Of a DNA stretch of 64,000 nucleotides, positions 27,702 through 35,897 are shown piece after piece; positions within the stretch are counted from its first letter, which is position 1, and each line of letters starts with the position of its first letter. Made by a program: the position numbers and the translations under genes. The stretch is from Mesorhizobium sp. Its GTDB lineage: Bacteria; Pseudomonadota; Alphaproteobacteria; Rhizobiales; Rhizobiaceae. The notes under the pieces were generated by a model that was given only the letters and a program-made list of their open reading frames with translations, was not told the origin of the DNA and made no database searches. Location of the stretch: the NCBI GenBank assembly GCA_004963905.1, contig SUGL01000012.1:96607-160606 (forward strand), written 5' to 3'.

Positions 27702-28928
27702 CTACGACGTGAAGGCCAGCCAGGCCGTGCCGGCAAGAAGCGTCAGCAAGGTCAGCGGCAGGCCGACCTTGAAGAAGGACATGAAGGAGAGCTCCTTGCC
27801 CGCCGCCTTCGCCTGTTCGGCGACGATGAGGTTGGCGACGGAGCCGAACAGGGTGAAATTGCCGGCGAGCGTCGAGCTCATCGCCACGACCAGCCAGGCG
27901 CGCTCTGGATTTTCGAGGCCGGGGATGAAGGGCCTCAGCGCCAGCACCGCCGGCACATTGCTCATGATGTTGGAAAGCACGGCGGTGAAGCCGGAGAGCC
28001 GCCAGACATCGTCGAGGCCGATGGTCTTCGCCCAGGCGATCATGTCGGGGGTGAGCAGCGTGCGCTCGGCGCCCGCCACCACCACGAACAGGCCGGCGAA
28101 CATGAAGAGCAGCGGCCCGTCGATCTCGCGATAGATGCGGTGCGGCTTGATCGCGCGGGTGACCAGCAGAAACGCTCCAGCGATCAGCGCCGCCTTGGCG
28201 ACGGGCACGCCGGCGAAGAAGGCGACCGCCAGCGCCACGCAGACGATGGTCGCCTTCAGCACCTGCCCCGGCAGCATGCGGCCGCGATAGACCTCGGGGC
28301 TGAGCTCCGCGGGCCGCGCAAATTCGGCACTGTAGACGATGCGGATGATGACGATGACGGCGACAAGGCCGAACAGCGCCACCGGCGCGAGCGCTGCCGT
28401 GAAGGCCGGATAGGAAATGCCCGACAGCGCGCCGATCACCATGTTCTGCGGATTGCCGGTGATGGTGGCGACGCTGCCGCAGTTGGAGGCCGTGCAGGTG
28501 GCGATGAGATAGGGAACCGGGTTGCGCCGGATGACGCGGGTGACGTGGACGACGATCGGCGCCATCACCAGGCAGATCGCGTCATTGACCAGGAAAGCGG
28601 AGAGCACGCCGGTCAAAAGCGTCACCATGATCAAGAGCATGAACGGTGCGTGCGCGTGCTCGATGGCGAAACCGCCAAGCGCGCGGAAGGCGCCGGACAC
28701 CTTCAGATGCGCCACCACGATCATCATGCCGAGCAAGAGCGTGATGGTGTCGAAATTGATGGCGCGGTAGGCATCCTCGATGCCGATCGCGCCGATGGCG
28801 ATCATGGCGGCGCCGCCGAGCAGCGCGATGCCGGCACGGTCGAGCCTGAGGCCCGGAATGCGCCCGACCGCCACGCCGGCATAGGTGGCTGCCAGGATGA
28901 AAAGCGCGCCGGCGCCCGTCCATGTCAT
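27702..28928 (-). CDS. SLC13/ArsB-type anion transporter
   Basis: A 408-residue, about eleven-span carrier of the ion-transporter (IT) superfamily that includes DASS/CitM/ArsB/NhaD proteins. The conserved pore segments SAFLVNDAICLVMAPIVV and NCGSVATITGNPQNMVIG occur in the first half, mirrored by SNIMSNVPAVLALRPFI and AGNFTLFGSVANLIVAEQAK in the second, the inverted-repeat signature (TGNP and GSVANLI). Substrates could be sulfate, dicarboxylate or arsenite. I start at MTWTGAG (28928); the open frame continues 23 codons upstream. Confidence 0.88.
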   Translation of the reverse strand: MTWTGAGALFILAATYAGVAVGRIPGLRLDRAGIALLGGAAMIAIGAIGIEDAYRAINFDTITLLLGMMIVVAHLKVSGAFRALGGFAIEHAHAPFMLLIMVTLLTGVLSAFLVNDAICLVMAPIVVHVTRVIRRNPVPYLIATCTASNCGSVATITGNPQNMVIGALSGISYPAFTAALAPVALFGLVAVIVIIRIVYSAEFARPAELSPEVYRGRMLPGQVLKATIVCVALAVAFFAGVPVAKAALIAGAFLLVTRAIKPHRIYREIDGPLLFMFAGLFVVVAGAERTLLTPDMIAWAKTIGLDDVWRLSGFTAVLSNIMSNVPAVLALRPFIPGLENPERAWLVVAMSSTLAGNFTLFGSVANLIVAEQAKAAGKELSFMSFFKVGLPLTLLTLLAGTAWLAFTS

Positions 28929-29525
28929 TGCCAGATGTTCCCGCTCATCCTGCCCGGCGGAATCTGCCCGGGGCTCTTGTGGCCCCACCTTTAGCAAGGG
29001 TGGCGCAAAGGGGAAGCGGTGGCTGTTGAAACTTTCGTCATCCGCCCCGCAACTTTACATTTGAGGTGGCTAATGTAATCTCTGCTGAAAAATCGGACCG
29101 GCAATCCAGTCGTTGGGGACTAAGCGGATGAACACGGTCGTTGAGGGCGAGCATCGCTTCTCGCCCGGGGGGAATCCGACGCCCTCGACGGAGTGCCTGC
29201 GCTGCCACGGCGCCAGGACAGTTTTCCTTTGCGCCCGCTGGATCAGTTCCAACGGCCATTGCTGCCCGGAAGGGACACACCGGCTGAGTTGTCCAGGCCA
29301 CAGCGCCGTCTGCGTGGAATGCGCCGGACGTGACGGCCGGAACACCTGACCGGTCTCGTTTCAGGGAGTTTGCAGGCGGACCGGCCCGCAAGCGGCCGCC
29401 GCCATGTGGGCTGGACCCACTGCCCTATTCTTGCCGTCGCCTAGACGCGTCTTCCTGGGATCTGGAACCATTCCGGCATCCGCAACGTTGGAACCAGCCC
29501 ATCTGGGACAACTGGAGGCAGGCAA
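28929..29525. other. Gap of 597 bp with one doubtful Cys-rich frame
   Basis: No recognised gene. It contains a 73-codon frame (29128-29349) listed separately. No terminator or strong promoter is seen. Confidence 0.5.
29128..29349 (+). CDS. Hypothetical Cys-rich small protein (doubtful)
   Basis: A 73-codon frame with CLRCHG, CAR, CC, C and CVEC spaced like a small zinc-binding protein. There is no recognisable family and no strong ribosome site before the ATG at 29128. Coding status is uncertain; it could be chance open frame in high-GC DNA. Confidence 0.3.
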   Translation: MNTVVEGEHRFSPGGNPTPSTECLRCHGARTVFLCARWISSNGHCCPEGTHRLSCPGHSAVCVECAGRDGRNT

Positions 29526-29693
29526 ATGGGTGTATCGATTCTCATCGGCATCCTGATCACCTTCCTTGTGGTGATCCTGGTGCTTTACCTCATCCAGCGC
29601 CTGCCGCTCGACGGCCGCACGAGGCAGATCGCCCAGGTCATCGTCATCATCATCGGCATTATCTCGCTGCTCAGATACCTTGCGGTGTTCTAG
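29526..29693 (+). CDS. Two-span mini membrane protein (Thivi_2564-like)
   Basis: A 55-residue protein made of two hydrophobic helices (VSILIGILITFLVVILVLYLI and IAQVIVIIIGIISLLRYLAVF) joined by a short charged loop QRLPLDGRTRQ. The pattern and length match the small Thivi_2564-type membrane proteins of unknown function. The ATG at 29526 follows GGAGGCAA. The tail stop is TAG at 29691. Confidence 0.72.
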   Translation: MGVSILIGILITFLVVILVLYLIQRLPLDGRTRQIAQVIVIIIGIISLLRYLAVF

Positions 29694-29743
29694 CGGCGAA
29701 CCATATCTGTCACCGCAAAGCCATGACTGGAAGCGGTGTCTGT

Positions 29744-30034
29744 ATGAAAAGCCTGTCGATCGCCCTTGTTGCCGGCACGATGTTGTGGACCGCCGGCGCC
29801 GCCGATGCGCGGCCCGACACGCGCGCCATGACCTGTGCCGAGACGCAGGCGCTGGTCCGGAGCCGGCACGCCGCGGTGCTGACGACCGGGCCCAGCACCT
29901 ACGACCGTTTCGTGCGCCAATACGGCAACGAGTGCGACTGGCCGGAAATCCCGATGTCGGTCGCGGTTCCGACACGCGACGGTCCCTGCCGCGTCTACCG
30001 CTGCGAAGAGCCAGTCTTCAACTTCCCGAATTGA
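29744..30034 (+). CDS. Secreted small hypothetical protein
   Basis: A 96-residue protein with an N-terminal signal peptide (KSLSIALVAGTMLWTAGAADA, cleavage after ADA). The mature part holds four Cys (MTCAETQ, NECDW, GPCRVYRCEE), likely forming two disulfides in the periplasm. No known domain is recognised. An alternative ATG at 29723 would add seven residues. It follows the mini membrane protein gene by 50 bp on the same strand. Confidence 0.65.
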   Translation: MKSLSIALVAGTMLWTAGAADARPDTRAMTCAETQALVRSRHAAVLTTGPSTYDRFVRQYGNECDWPEIPMSVAVPTRDGPCRVYRCEEPVFNFPN

Positions 30035-30165
30035 GAATCATATCGCCTTGGCAGGCATGTCGGGAACCGTCGCGGCTTCGCGCGAATTGTAGCGGGAACG
30101 GTCCGGGCGACGCCAAGGCGTTGAACTGGAATTTGGTCTGCGTCGCGGGATGAGGAGGAAGCGCC

Positions 30166-30618
30166 ATGTCCGACGATATCATGCGCAGCGGCAGTTGCCT
30201 GTGCGGCGGCGTCCAGTTCCGCGTGACCGGCGCGCCGCTGAGGGTCGGCCTTTGCCATTGCAAGGACTGCCGCAAGACCAGCGGATCGGCCTACCAGACC
30301 TTTGCCGTGTGGCCGCGCCAGGCATTCGAAAGCACGGGAATTACCGGCACCTATGGCGGACGCAGCTTCTGTCCGACTTGTGGCAGCCGCCTGCCGTCGG
30401 TCGGCGAGGACGAGGTCGAGGTGATGATCGGCAGCCTGGACGTCGCGCCGACCGAAGGCTTGGAGCCCAGCTACGAACTGTGGATCGGCCGACGCGAGCA
30501 CTGGTTGCATCCACTGCCCGAGACGCGCCAGTTCGAGCATGACAGGACCGCCGACGATTCGGCCGCCGATGACGGTGACCCGGAGCCAGGGCGCGAGCCG
30601 TATCGGAAGTCAGCCTAA
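30166..30618 (+). CDS. GFA family protein (glutathione-dependent formaldehyde-activating enzyme-like)
   Basis: A 150-residue zinc-binding protein of the GFA/CENP-V fold. The zinc ligand pattern is complete: GSCLCGGVQF at the N-terminus, LCHCKDCRKTSGSAYQ and SFCPTCGSRL. DUF-like GFA proteins rarely act on formaldehyde; most have unknown substrates. The last 25 residues (acidic, DDSAADDGDPEPGREP) extend past the domain. ATG 30166 follows GAGGAGGAAGCGCC, a strong ribosome site. Confidence 0.9.
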   Translation: MSDDIMRSGSCLCGGVQFRVTGAPLRVGLCHCKDCRKTSGSAYQTFAVWPRQAFESTGITGTYGGRSFCPTCGSRLPSVGEDEVEVMIGSLDVAPTEGLEPSYELWIGRREHWLHPLPETRQFEHDRTADDSAADDGDPEPGREPYRKSA

Positions 30619-31180
30619 GTTCTTGGCGGCGGCAGGGCTTAAGTCCTAGACCGGAGAACGCTTCGGTCCCAGTGAGCCGGCGACATGCCGCAAATGGTTG
30701 GCCGCGGCCGCGCTGCCCTGTCTTCTTCCTTAAGTTCGCGCATTTTCAACCACCGGTCGGTTTGCCGGTGCGGCAATGGCCGTTAGCATCCACGGCGCGG
30801 CGAAACCTTTTGGAGGCCGCTTTGGCCGGCGCGGCTCAGGCAACACACCAGCATTGCCGCGCCGGCCTTGCAAGACCGATAGAATGTCCAACCTTGGCTA
30901 GGCATCCAGGCGAATACAACCTTGAGGTTGTATTCGGATTCAGGCGCTTTTGCTTAAAGAGTGAAACATCGAGCTTCCGTCACGACAGCGAAGTGAAAAT
31001 CGTTTCAACGAGAGAAAATCTTCACCAGTTGTATTTCCGATCACGGCAACTATGCCTTCAAGCTGCACAAGCAAGCAGCGGCGCCCATCATCTCCAGCCT
31101 TGTACAAAATTACACCTTTGTTTCTTAGGATTTTTGCGACATAGTGCTACCGAATCTTGAAACCGGACGGGGCGGTTTTC
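30619..31180. other. 562-bp gap with an isolated perfect palindrome
   Basis: No gene is visible. It contains GAATACAACC-TTGA-GGTTGTATTC (30912-30935), a perfect 10-4-10 dyad, and an AT-richer stretch (30940-31150) before the PAS protein gene. A regulatory region or small RNA is possible. Confidence 0.5.
30912..30935. promoter_or_regulatory. Perfect 24-bp dyad, candidate operator or hairpin
   Basis: GAATACAACC (30912-30921), loop TTGA, GGTTGTATTC (30926-30935). It lies about 250 bp upstream of the PAS protein gene. It is not followed by a T-run, so a protein-binding site or RNA element is as likely as a terminator. Confidence 0.4.
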
Positions 31181-31726
31181 ATGACCTGGGCGTCTGAACG
31201 CGGCCGCAACGTGCATATGCGGTATCCACCGATCGACGGGTTTTGGACCTGGGATATCAAGCGCGACCGTGTTTATGGGGACGCTAATCTGTCCGCCTAT
31301 TTCGATCTCACGCTCGAGGAATTCTCGCACGGCGCGCCACTGGAACGCTGCATACAAAGCATAGAGCGGGAAGACCAACCGAGGGTACGGCTGGCGATCC
31401 GCAAGGCCATAGAACGCAGGTCGGGCTTCCGTGAGGTCTACAAGGTCCGCTCGGAGAAGATGGGGCTGCGCAAGATCCTGGCAGTTGGCCAATGCTATGT
31501 CGATGGCATGGGCGAGGCAGCTCTCTATCCCGGCTGGTTCGTCGACCTGACGCAGGATGCCGCGCGCGAGGAGTATTCGCTGCGCGAGATTCACAACCAT
31601 GTCGAGCAGGCCAAGGAGATCGCGCAGTCGGCCGGGCACGACATGCTGTCCTACCTGCTGGACAACATCCAGGAAGAGATCCAGCAGAGACTTGGCGAGA
31701 AATCGAGGAGGCGCAAATCGTCGTGA
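31181..31726 (+). CDS. PAS-domain protein without output domain
   Basis: A 181-residue protein. After an N-terminal stretch, IDGFWTWDIKRDRVYGDANLSAYFDLTLEEFSHG through SGFREVYKVRSEKMGLRKILAVGQCYVDGMG fits a single PAS sensor domain (about residues 18-125). The C-terminus is a helical tail VEQAKEIAQSAGHDMLSYLLDNIQEEIQQ followed by a basic end. There is no kinase or cyclase domain, so it must act through a partner. The tail motif (SYLLDN) resembles the stand-alone protein at 32181. Start ATG 31181; TTG at 31157 is an alternative. Confidence 0.72.
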   Translation: MTWASERGRNVHMRYPPIDGFWTWDIKRDRVYGDANLSAYFDLTLEEFSHGAPLERCIQSIEREDQPRVRLAIRKAIERRSGFREVYKVRSEKMGLRKILAVGQCYVDGMGEAALYPGWFVDLTQDAAREEYSLREIHNHVEQAKEIAQSAGHDMLSYLLDNIQEEIQQRLGEKSRRRKSS

Positions 31727-31749
31727 AGCGGCCTTTGCCAGTCTCCGGG

Positions 31750-32013
31750 CTAGCTTCTGGGCGGCAACTTGCTGCGCCTGCCGACCTCCGCCGTCACCAG
31801 GCGCGCGAAATACGACTGAGGCGAGCGGCGCTCGATGAGCCTGGCTCGCTCGAGCGCGGCATCGCCATAGAATTCGATCAGCACATTGGCGGCTTTGATG
31901 GCGTCGGCCTGCAGCCTTCCGACATCGGCCTCCCCACTCGAAGGTTCGCTCCTGGCAATCACGTCAAGCATGGCTTGCAACTTGTCGGGAGTGCTGCCCT
32001 CGTCTTCGTGCAT
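31750..32013 (-). CDS. Hypothetical small helical protein
   Basis: An 87-residue predicted helical protein: MHEDEGSTPDKLQAMLDVIA, then DVGRLQADAIKAANVLIEFYGDAALERARLIERR, then a basic tail. I do not recognise a family. The start at 32013 is chosen because a longer upstream frame runs through non-coding-looking sequence. It lies between the PAS protein gene and the 64-aa gene on the opposite strand; all three are short, helix-rich and may be lineage-specific. Confidence 0.5.
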   Translation of the reverse strand: MHEDEGSTPDKLQAMLDVIARSEPSSGEADVGRLQADAIKAANVLIEFYGDAALERARLIERRSPQSYFARLVTAEVGRRSKLPPRS

Positions 32014-32180
32014 GGTCGCTGTCCGATTGGGGGTGCAAAATATCGACATTTCCCTGCGATGTCCAACAGCTTCGTTGATCGAGCGCGGGCGCAACCGGGT
32101 ACAGCTTCGCCGTGAGTGAGGCGACAACTTTCGTACAAGTATAGTGAGCCAAACTTCCCATGCAGACATTGGGGGCACAG

Positions 32181-32375
32181 ATGAACCAGCCAAGCAAAAT
32201 GGAAAACCTGCAGTTTGCGCAGGGGATCTTGCGGGAGCTTCGCCAGAAGGCCGAGGCAGATGGCGAAAAGCTTCTGACCTACCTCATCGACATGGCCTAT
32301 CTCGAAGTCAGCGACCGCATCCGCGCCCACTGGATCGGCAGCCACGAGAACGAGAACCGCCGGGCCAAGGGCTGA
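32181..32375 (+). CDS. 64-residue helical protein resembling the PAS-protein tail
   Basis: Sequence MENLQFAQGILRELRQKAEADGEKL followed by LTYLIDMAYLEVSDRIRAHW. The YLIDM segment, placed after an acidic-Gly turn, parallels SYLLDN in the tail of the PAS protein at 31181. Such short YLIDMA-type helical proteins recur in Rhizobiales without assigned function. ATG 32181 follows GGGGGCACAG; an alternative ATG at 32160 adds MQTLGAQ. Confidence 0.65.
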   Translation: MNQPSKMENLQFAQGILRELRQKAEADGEKLLTYLIDMAYLEVSDRIRAHWIGSHENENRRAKG

Positions 32376-32460
32376 GGCCGCCAGTCGCATCTTGCCGGCA
32401 CGCTCCGGCTGACGCATGTCGCCAAAGGCTTAAGGGCGCATCGTTTCGCCGCGACGCTTA

Positions 32461-32563
32461 AAGCAATTCCAGGAAAAGTGTGTAACGGTTTTCCGTCCAG
32501 AATTGCGTCAAAACAAAAGATAGAGCGGTTCGCCGTTTCCGTGAAACGGTGAAACGCTCTAGA
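32461..32563. repeat. Family F palindromic repeat, single extended copy
   Basis: AAGCAATTCCAGGAAAAG, GTGTGTAACGGTTTTCC and AGAATTGCGTCAAAAC, then a TTCGCCGTTTCCGTGAAACGGTGAA hairpin ending CGCTCTAG. It is intergenic, between the 64-aa gene and msrA. Confidence 0.85.
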
Positions 32564-32577
32564 ACAGCGCCCAGAAC

Positions 32578-32612
32578 GCAAAAAAACCGCCATGCCTTTC
32601 GGCACGGCGGTG
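32578..32612 (-). terminator. Rho-independent terminator of msrA
   Basis: Read on the minus strand: CCGCCGTGCC-GAAA-GGCATGGCGG followed by a run of seven T. It lies 39 bp past the msrA stop. Confidence 0.9.
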
Positions 32613-32650
32613 TGATCGTGGACAGGAGGCTACTTGCGTAGCCTCTATTT

Positions 32651-33169
32651 CTATGATGCGGCGGCCTTTTCGCGGACGGGAAGCTTCCAGCCCGGCCGTA
32701 CGAAATGGCAAGTGTAGCCGTTGGGGTAGCGCTCCAGATAATCCTGATGCTCGGGCTCGGCCTCCCAGAAGGGGCCGGCCGGAGCGAGCTCGGTGACGAC
32801 CTTGCCGGGCCACAGACCCGAAGCGTCGACGTCGGCTATGGTGTCCTCGGCCACCCGCTTCTGCTCGTCGCTGGTGTAGAAGATCGCAGAGCGGTAGCTC
32901 ATGCCGATATCGTTGCCCTGGCGGTTTCTTGTCGTCGGGTCGTGGATCTGGAAGAAGAACTCGAGCAGCGTGCGGAAGCTGGTCTTGGCTGGATCGAAAA
33001 TGATCTCGATCGCCTCGGCATGGGTGCCGTGATTGCGGTAGGTTGCGTTCGGCACGTCGCCGCCGCTGTAGCCGACACGGGTGGAGATCACTCCGGGGAA
33101 GCGGCGGATCAGATCCTGCATGCCCCAGAAGCAGCCCCCGGCAAGGACCGCGCGTTCGGAAGAAGCCAT
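32651..33169 (-). CDS. msrA: Peptide-methionine (S)-S-oxide reductase MsrA
   Basis: Repairs methionine-S-sulfoxide in oxidised proteins. The 172-residue product has the active-site motif [10 protein letters not shown] at residues 9-18, then [25 protein letters not shown] and [27 protein letters not shown], all canonical. A C-terminal resolving Cys is present in GYTCHF. I start at [11 protein letters not shown] (33169); the long open frame upstream is non-homologous. A good terminator follows. Confidence 0.96.
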   Translation of the reverse strand: MASSERAVLAGGCFWGMQDLIRRFPGVISTRVGYSGGDVPNATYRNHGTHAEAIEIIFDPAKTSFRTLLEFFFQIHDPTTRNRQGNDIGMSYRSAIFYTSDEQKRVAEDTIADVDASGLWPGKVVTELAPAGPFWEAEPEHQDYLERYPNGYTCHFVRPGWKLPVREKAAAS

Positions 33170-33341
33170 GTCAAACCTCCTTTGGATTTCTACATAGGTG
33201 GGGATTGTGGCCTGCTTCTTCCAGCCGCTCAAGCAGTTGGAAAGGGCGGAGGGAAACGAACTCAACCGAACGCGGCGCAGGATTTCTGCCGATGCTCGCC
33301 GGTTGGGCAAACCAGCGAGCATCGGCAGCATGAGGTCAGCC

Positions 33342-33379
33342 TCACTTGGGCCCCTTGTCCTCACTTGGGTCCCTTGTCG
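33342..33379. repeat. 19-bp tandem duplication across a stop codon
   Basis: TCACTTGGGCCCCTTGTCC (33342-33360) and TCACTTGGGTCCCTTGTCG (33361-33379) differ at two positions. On the minus strand they include the last codons and TGA of the small secreted protein gene, so a second DKGPK-like end and stop lie immediately downstream. Confidence 0.75.
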
Positions 33380-33591
33380 CCCCTGCCGTTGTTGCCGGGA
33401 TTGCCCCGGTCATGCCCCTTGCTTTCGCCGCCGAGGCAGTTGGCGTCGCCGACACCGCAGCAGCGGCCGGCCCAGAGCTTGTTGGTCGGCGTGTTGTCGC
33501 ATTCGTAGATCTGTTGGCCGGCCATCGCGGAGCCAGCCAAGGCCGAGGCGGCCACGACGGCGAGAAGTGCATTGCGCAAGATTGCAGTCAT
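33361..33591 (-). CDS. Small secreted Gly-rich protein
   Basis: A 76-residue protein with a signal peptide ([22 protein letters not shown]) and a short mature domain holding four Cys ([15 protein letters not shown]) followed by a Gly/Asn/Lys-rich tail ([21 protein letters not shown]). No known family is recognised. It is a likely periplasmic or extracellular structural protein. I start at 33591 (MTAILRNA); MHHGDFP adds seven residues. The 3' end is part of a tandem duplication. Confidence 0.6.
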   Translation of the reverse strand: MTAILRNALLAVVAASALAGSAMAGQQIYECDNTPTNKLWAGRCCGVGDANCLGGESKGHDRGNPGNNGRGDKGPK

Positions 33592-33737
33592 CGGAAAATC
33601 TCCATGGTGCATGGTGTTCATTTGCACCCATGCGTCGCACCGCGAGGCGAATTGGTTCACGGAGTTTTCGGAGAAATTCCTGCTGGCGGTTTCTCGATCG
33701 CCGACGGCTGACACGGATCGGCCGTGCCGGGCCGCCC

Positions 33738-34091
33738 TCACTCTTCCGGCGCGGACCTGAACCGCCTCACCACCACCTCGAACACTATGTCCGAAAATTG
33801 ACCGAGACTGTTCTGGTTGCCATCGAGACCCTGCGAGAATTCCTTGGGCAGCATCGTCAGCACGACCTTCAGATACTGGTCGGGCTTTTCCGCCCTGACC
33901 GCGGCGATGACGCCGGCGCCATGGGCGCGAAAATCGGCGCGCAGTGCCGCGGCGAAATCGTCGCCCAGCGTCTTTTTGGAGCGCTTTTGGCGGGTGACCG
34001 CGGCGGCGGCCGGCTTCGCCCTTGCGGGTTTCGCCCTTGCCGTGCTGGCACCGGCCATCTTGCGCCGCGTCTTGCTTGCCCCGTCAGCCAT
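33738..34091 (-). CDS. Hypothetical basic protein with a YLKVV...LP motif
   Basis: A 117-residue protein: a lysine/arginine/alanine-rich N-terminus (TARAKPARAKPAAAAVTRQKRSKK) and a conserved-looking helical core FAAALRADFRAHGAGVIAAVRAEKPDQYLKVVLTMLP. The VRAEKPDxYLKVV pattern is common in small alphaproteobacterial proteins of unknown role, some beside phage terminases. The start overlaps the stop of the upstream gene by 8 bp. Function unknown. Confidence 0.65.
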   Translation of the reverse strand: MADGASKTRRKMAGASTARAKPARAKPAAAAVTRQKRSKKTLGDDFAAALRADFRAHGAGVIAAVRAEKPDQYLKVVLTMLPKEFSQGLDGNQNSLGQFSDIVFEVVVRRFRSAPEE

Positions 34092-34488
34092 TGGCGGCCG
34101 CGTCGGCTGCCGACGCTCCAGCGGAACGAGCCGCGCGTGCCTTGGCGGCCCTGCGTGCCGGTTTCTTGCGCCACTTCGCGCGGGCTGGCTTTGGCGGCAA
34201 GGCCTGGTCCTCAGCAAGGGGGGAGATCGGCGGGTCCGACACCGGCGCCGTTGCCTTCAGCGTCGCCATGACGGCGGCGATTGCCGAATGGTCCAGGTCC
34301 TGGCGCGGAAAGCCGAAGCCGGCGACGGCGTCGACCGGGCCGCCGCGGACCATGCCGATGCGCACGCCCGGCGCGACTTCCTCGATGCGGCCGGCGCGGC
34401 GCGGCAGGTGTGCGCCCTCGAACTCGCCGATGGCGCTGATGGTCTCGGCGCCGTCGTCGGCGGTGATGATAGTGGCATAGCGTGGCAT
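34084..34488 (-). CDS. Hypothetical protein with basic Ala/Lys-rich tail
   Basis: A 134-residue protein. The N-terminal half (MPRYATIITADDGAETISAIGEF...GVRIGMVRGGPVDAVAGFGFPRQDLDHSAIAAVMATL) looks folded. The C-terminal 40 residues are Lys/Arg/Ala-rich (KWRKKPARRAAKARAARSAG), possibly nucleic-acid binding or disordered. It overlaps the following gene by 8 bp, implying coupled translation. No family is recognised. Confidence 0.6.
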   Translation of the reverse strand: MPRYATIITADDGAETISAIGEFEGAHLPRRAGRIEEVAPGVRIGMVRGGPVDAVAGFGFPRQDLDHSAIAAVMATLKATAPVSDPPISPLAEDQALPPKPARAKWRKKPARRAAKARAARSAGASAADAAANG

Positions 34489-34532
34489 GGGTTTCTCGTT
34501 GCGAGCATTGCCTGAAAAGTCGCGTTCCTTCG

Positions 34533-34690
34533 CGCCCCCCTCTGGCCTGCCGGCCATCTCCCCCACTTGGGGGGAGATCAGATTTCGCGCCGGCTTTCGC
34601 CAGTCGCCGATGTCGAGAGAAGGGCGCCAGCACCGGAACTGCCAATCTCCCCCCTTGTGGGGGAGATGTCCGGCAGGCCAGAGGGGGGTG
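34533..34690. repeat. Family B palindromic repeat
   Basis: CCCCCCTCTGGCCTGCCGG and ATCTCCCCCACTTGGGGGGA on the left; ATCTCCCCCCTTGTGGGGGA and CCGGCAGGCCAGAGGGGGG on the right. It begins 44 bp upstream of the hypothetical gene start. The rest of the 34489-34987 gap shows no gene. Confidence 0.87.
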
Positions 34691-34987
34691 CTGTCCCGCC
34701 AGCGTTTCAGAGTTGTATGCCGGTGGCAAAAAACAAAACCCGCCGGCGGCGGGTCATCGGCGCAAATCAGCACCATGAAAAAAATCATAGCATGGCTGCC
34801 CTCACCGTGCAATGCGCTCTAGGTAAATTTTCCTATCCGCCTTCGAGCCCGCCACAAACATCCGGCCGTCAAGAACGCTGACCGGGACAGGTCGCCGCAG
34901 GTGGGCATTTTGTCGGAACCATGGATGGCCCGAGCAGTTGGACCCTGTCGCAACGCGACGACCTTTCGCAAAGAAAAGGAGAAAATC

Positions 34988-35311
34988 ATGTTGAAAACCA
35001 TCCTTGCGGCTTCGGCGCTCACGATCGGTCTTGCCACGGCGGCGATGGCCCAAAATGCCGGCCATATGGGCTCGGGCAGCGGCACAAATGACACGACCGG
35101 CGGCGGCAGCCAGACGGTCGTTCCCAATTCCGATTCCGTCGATCCGGGCACGACCGGCAGCATCACCGGTGGCCCGCTGTTGAACGGGGAGATGAACTCG
35201 AACGCAGACCGCAATTGCGCGGTGGGTCCGCAGGGCGCTCAGCCCGATGCCAGCAACCTGTCGCCCGGAACCTCCGCGCCGACCGTCAACGACAAGAACT
35301 GCGGCAAGTAG
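34988..35311 (+). CDS. Small secreted Gly/Asn/Thr-rich protein
   Basis: A 107-residue protein with a signal peptide (KTILAASALTIGLATAAMAQ). The mature chain is low-complexity and polar (HMGSGSGTNDTTGGGSQTVV, GTTGSITGGPLLNG) with two Cys (DRNCAVG, DKNCGK) likely forming a disulfide. ATG 34988 follows AAAAGGAGAAAATC, a strong ribosome site. No function is recognised; abundant small exported proteins of this kind are common in Mesorhizobium-type genomes. Confidence 0.72.
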   Translation: MLKTILAASALTIGLATAAMAQNAGHMGSGSGTNDTTGGGSQTVVPNSDSVDPGTTGSITGGPLLNGEMNSNADRNCAVGPQGAQPDASNLSPGTSAPTVNDKNCGK

Positions 35312-35448
35312 CGTTCAGGCTTCGCTGCATCGGAGGGCCGTGGAGTTCGCTCCGCGGCCCTTCTTTTGGCGACTTGTCTTTGGCGGTGGCGGCACGCGCG
35401 GGAACCATGAGACGCCTTGGGTCGTTGCAAGAAAAAAGGAGAAAACCG

Positions 35449-35892
35449 ATGGCAGACAACGACATAGATACCGCCGGTCGGACAAGCGGCAATGGCAAGG
35501 GCACGACGAGCGCCGCGCGCAACAGAGCCGCTGCGCGCCGCAGCGCACGTGCTTCGGGCACTTCCGAGGCGGCGATGAAGAAGCAGATCGCGGAGCTGAA
35601 GCGCGAGGTGAGCAGGCTCAATCGGATGCTCTCCGATCAGGCCGAGGAGACGGCTCACGGCTGGTATCAAAGCGCTGCCGACCGTGCCTCGCACCTCTAC
35701 AGCAACGCCTCCGGCCGCGCCTCGCGCGCAGCGAAGCAATTGCGCAGCCAGGCACATAGCGTGTCCGAAACGGTGCAGCAAAACCCAGGCACCATTTCCA
35801 CCGCGGTCGCGATCGGCGGGCTGTTCGGCGTGCTGATCGGGCTGGCCATCGCCAGAAGCTCGCAGCCGGAGCCCCACTGGTTCCACCGCTAA
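35449..35892 (+). CDS. DUF883/ElaB-YqjD-like membrane-anchored coiled-coil protein
   Basis: A 147-residue protein: disordered Thr/Gly/Ala/Arg-rich N-terminus, coiled coil with AAMKKQIAELKREVSRLNRMLSDQ (about 44-67), amphipathic WYQSAADRASHLYSNASGRASRAAKQL, and a C-terminal membrane helix with a Gly pattern (TISTAVAIGGLFGVLIGLAIA) followed by HWFHR. This matches the ElaB/YqjD/YgaM group, proposed to tether ribosomes to the inner membrane in stationary phase. ATG 35449 follows AAAAAGGAGAAAACCG. Four hairpins follow the stop. Confidence 0.78.
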   Translation: MADNDIDTAGRTSGNGKGTTSAARNRAAARRSARASGTSEAAMKKQIAELKREVSRLNRMLSDQAEETAHGWYQSAADRASHLYSNASGRASRAAKQLRSQAHSVSETVQQNPGTISTAVAIGGLFGVLIGLAIARSSQPEPHWFHR

Positions 35893-35897
35893 AGCGC

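Noticed and set aside
29330-29743. Long N-terminal extension of the secreted protein frame at 29744
   Set aside because: It would cover the two-span mini protein gene in another frame and has no signal peptide until 29744.
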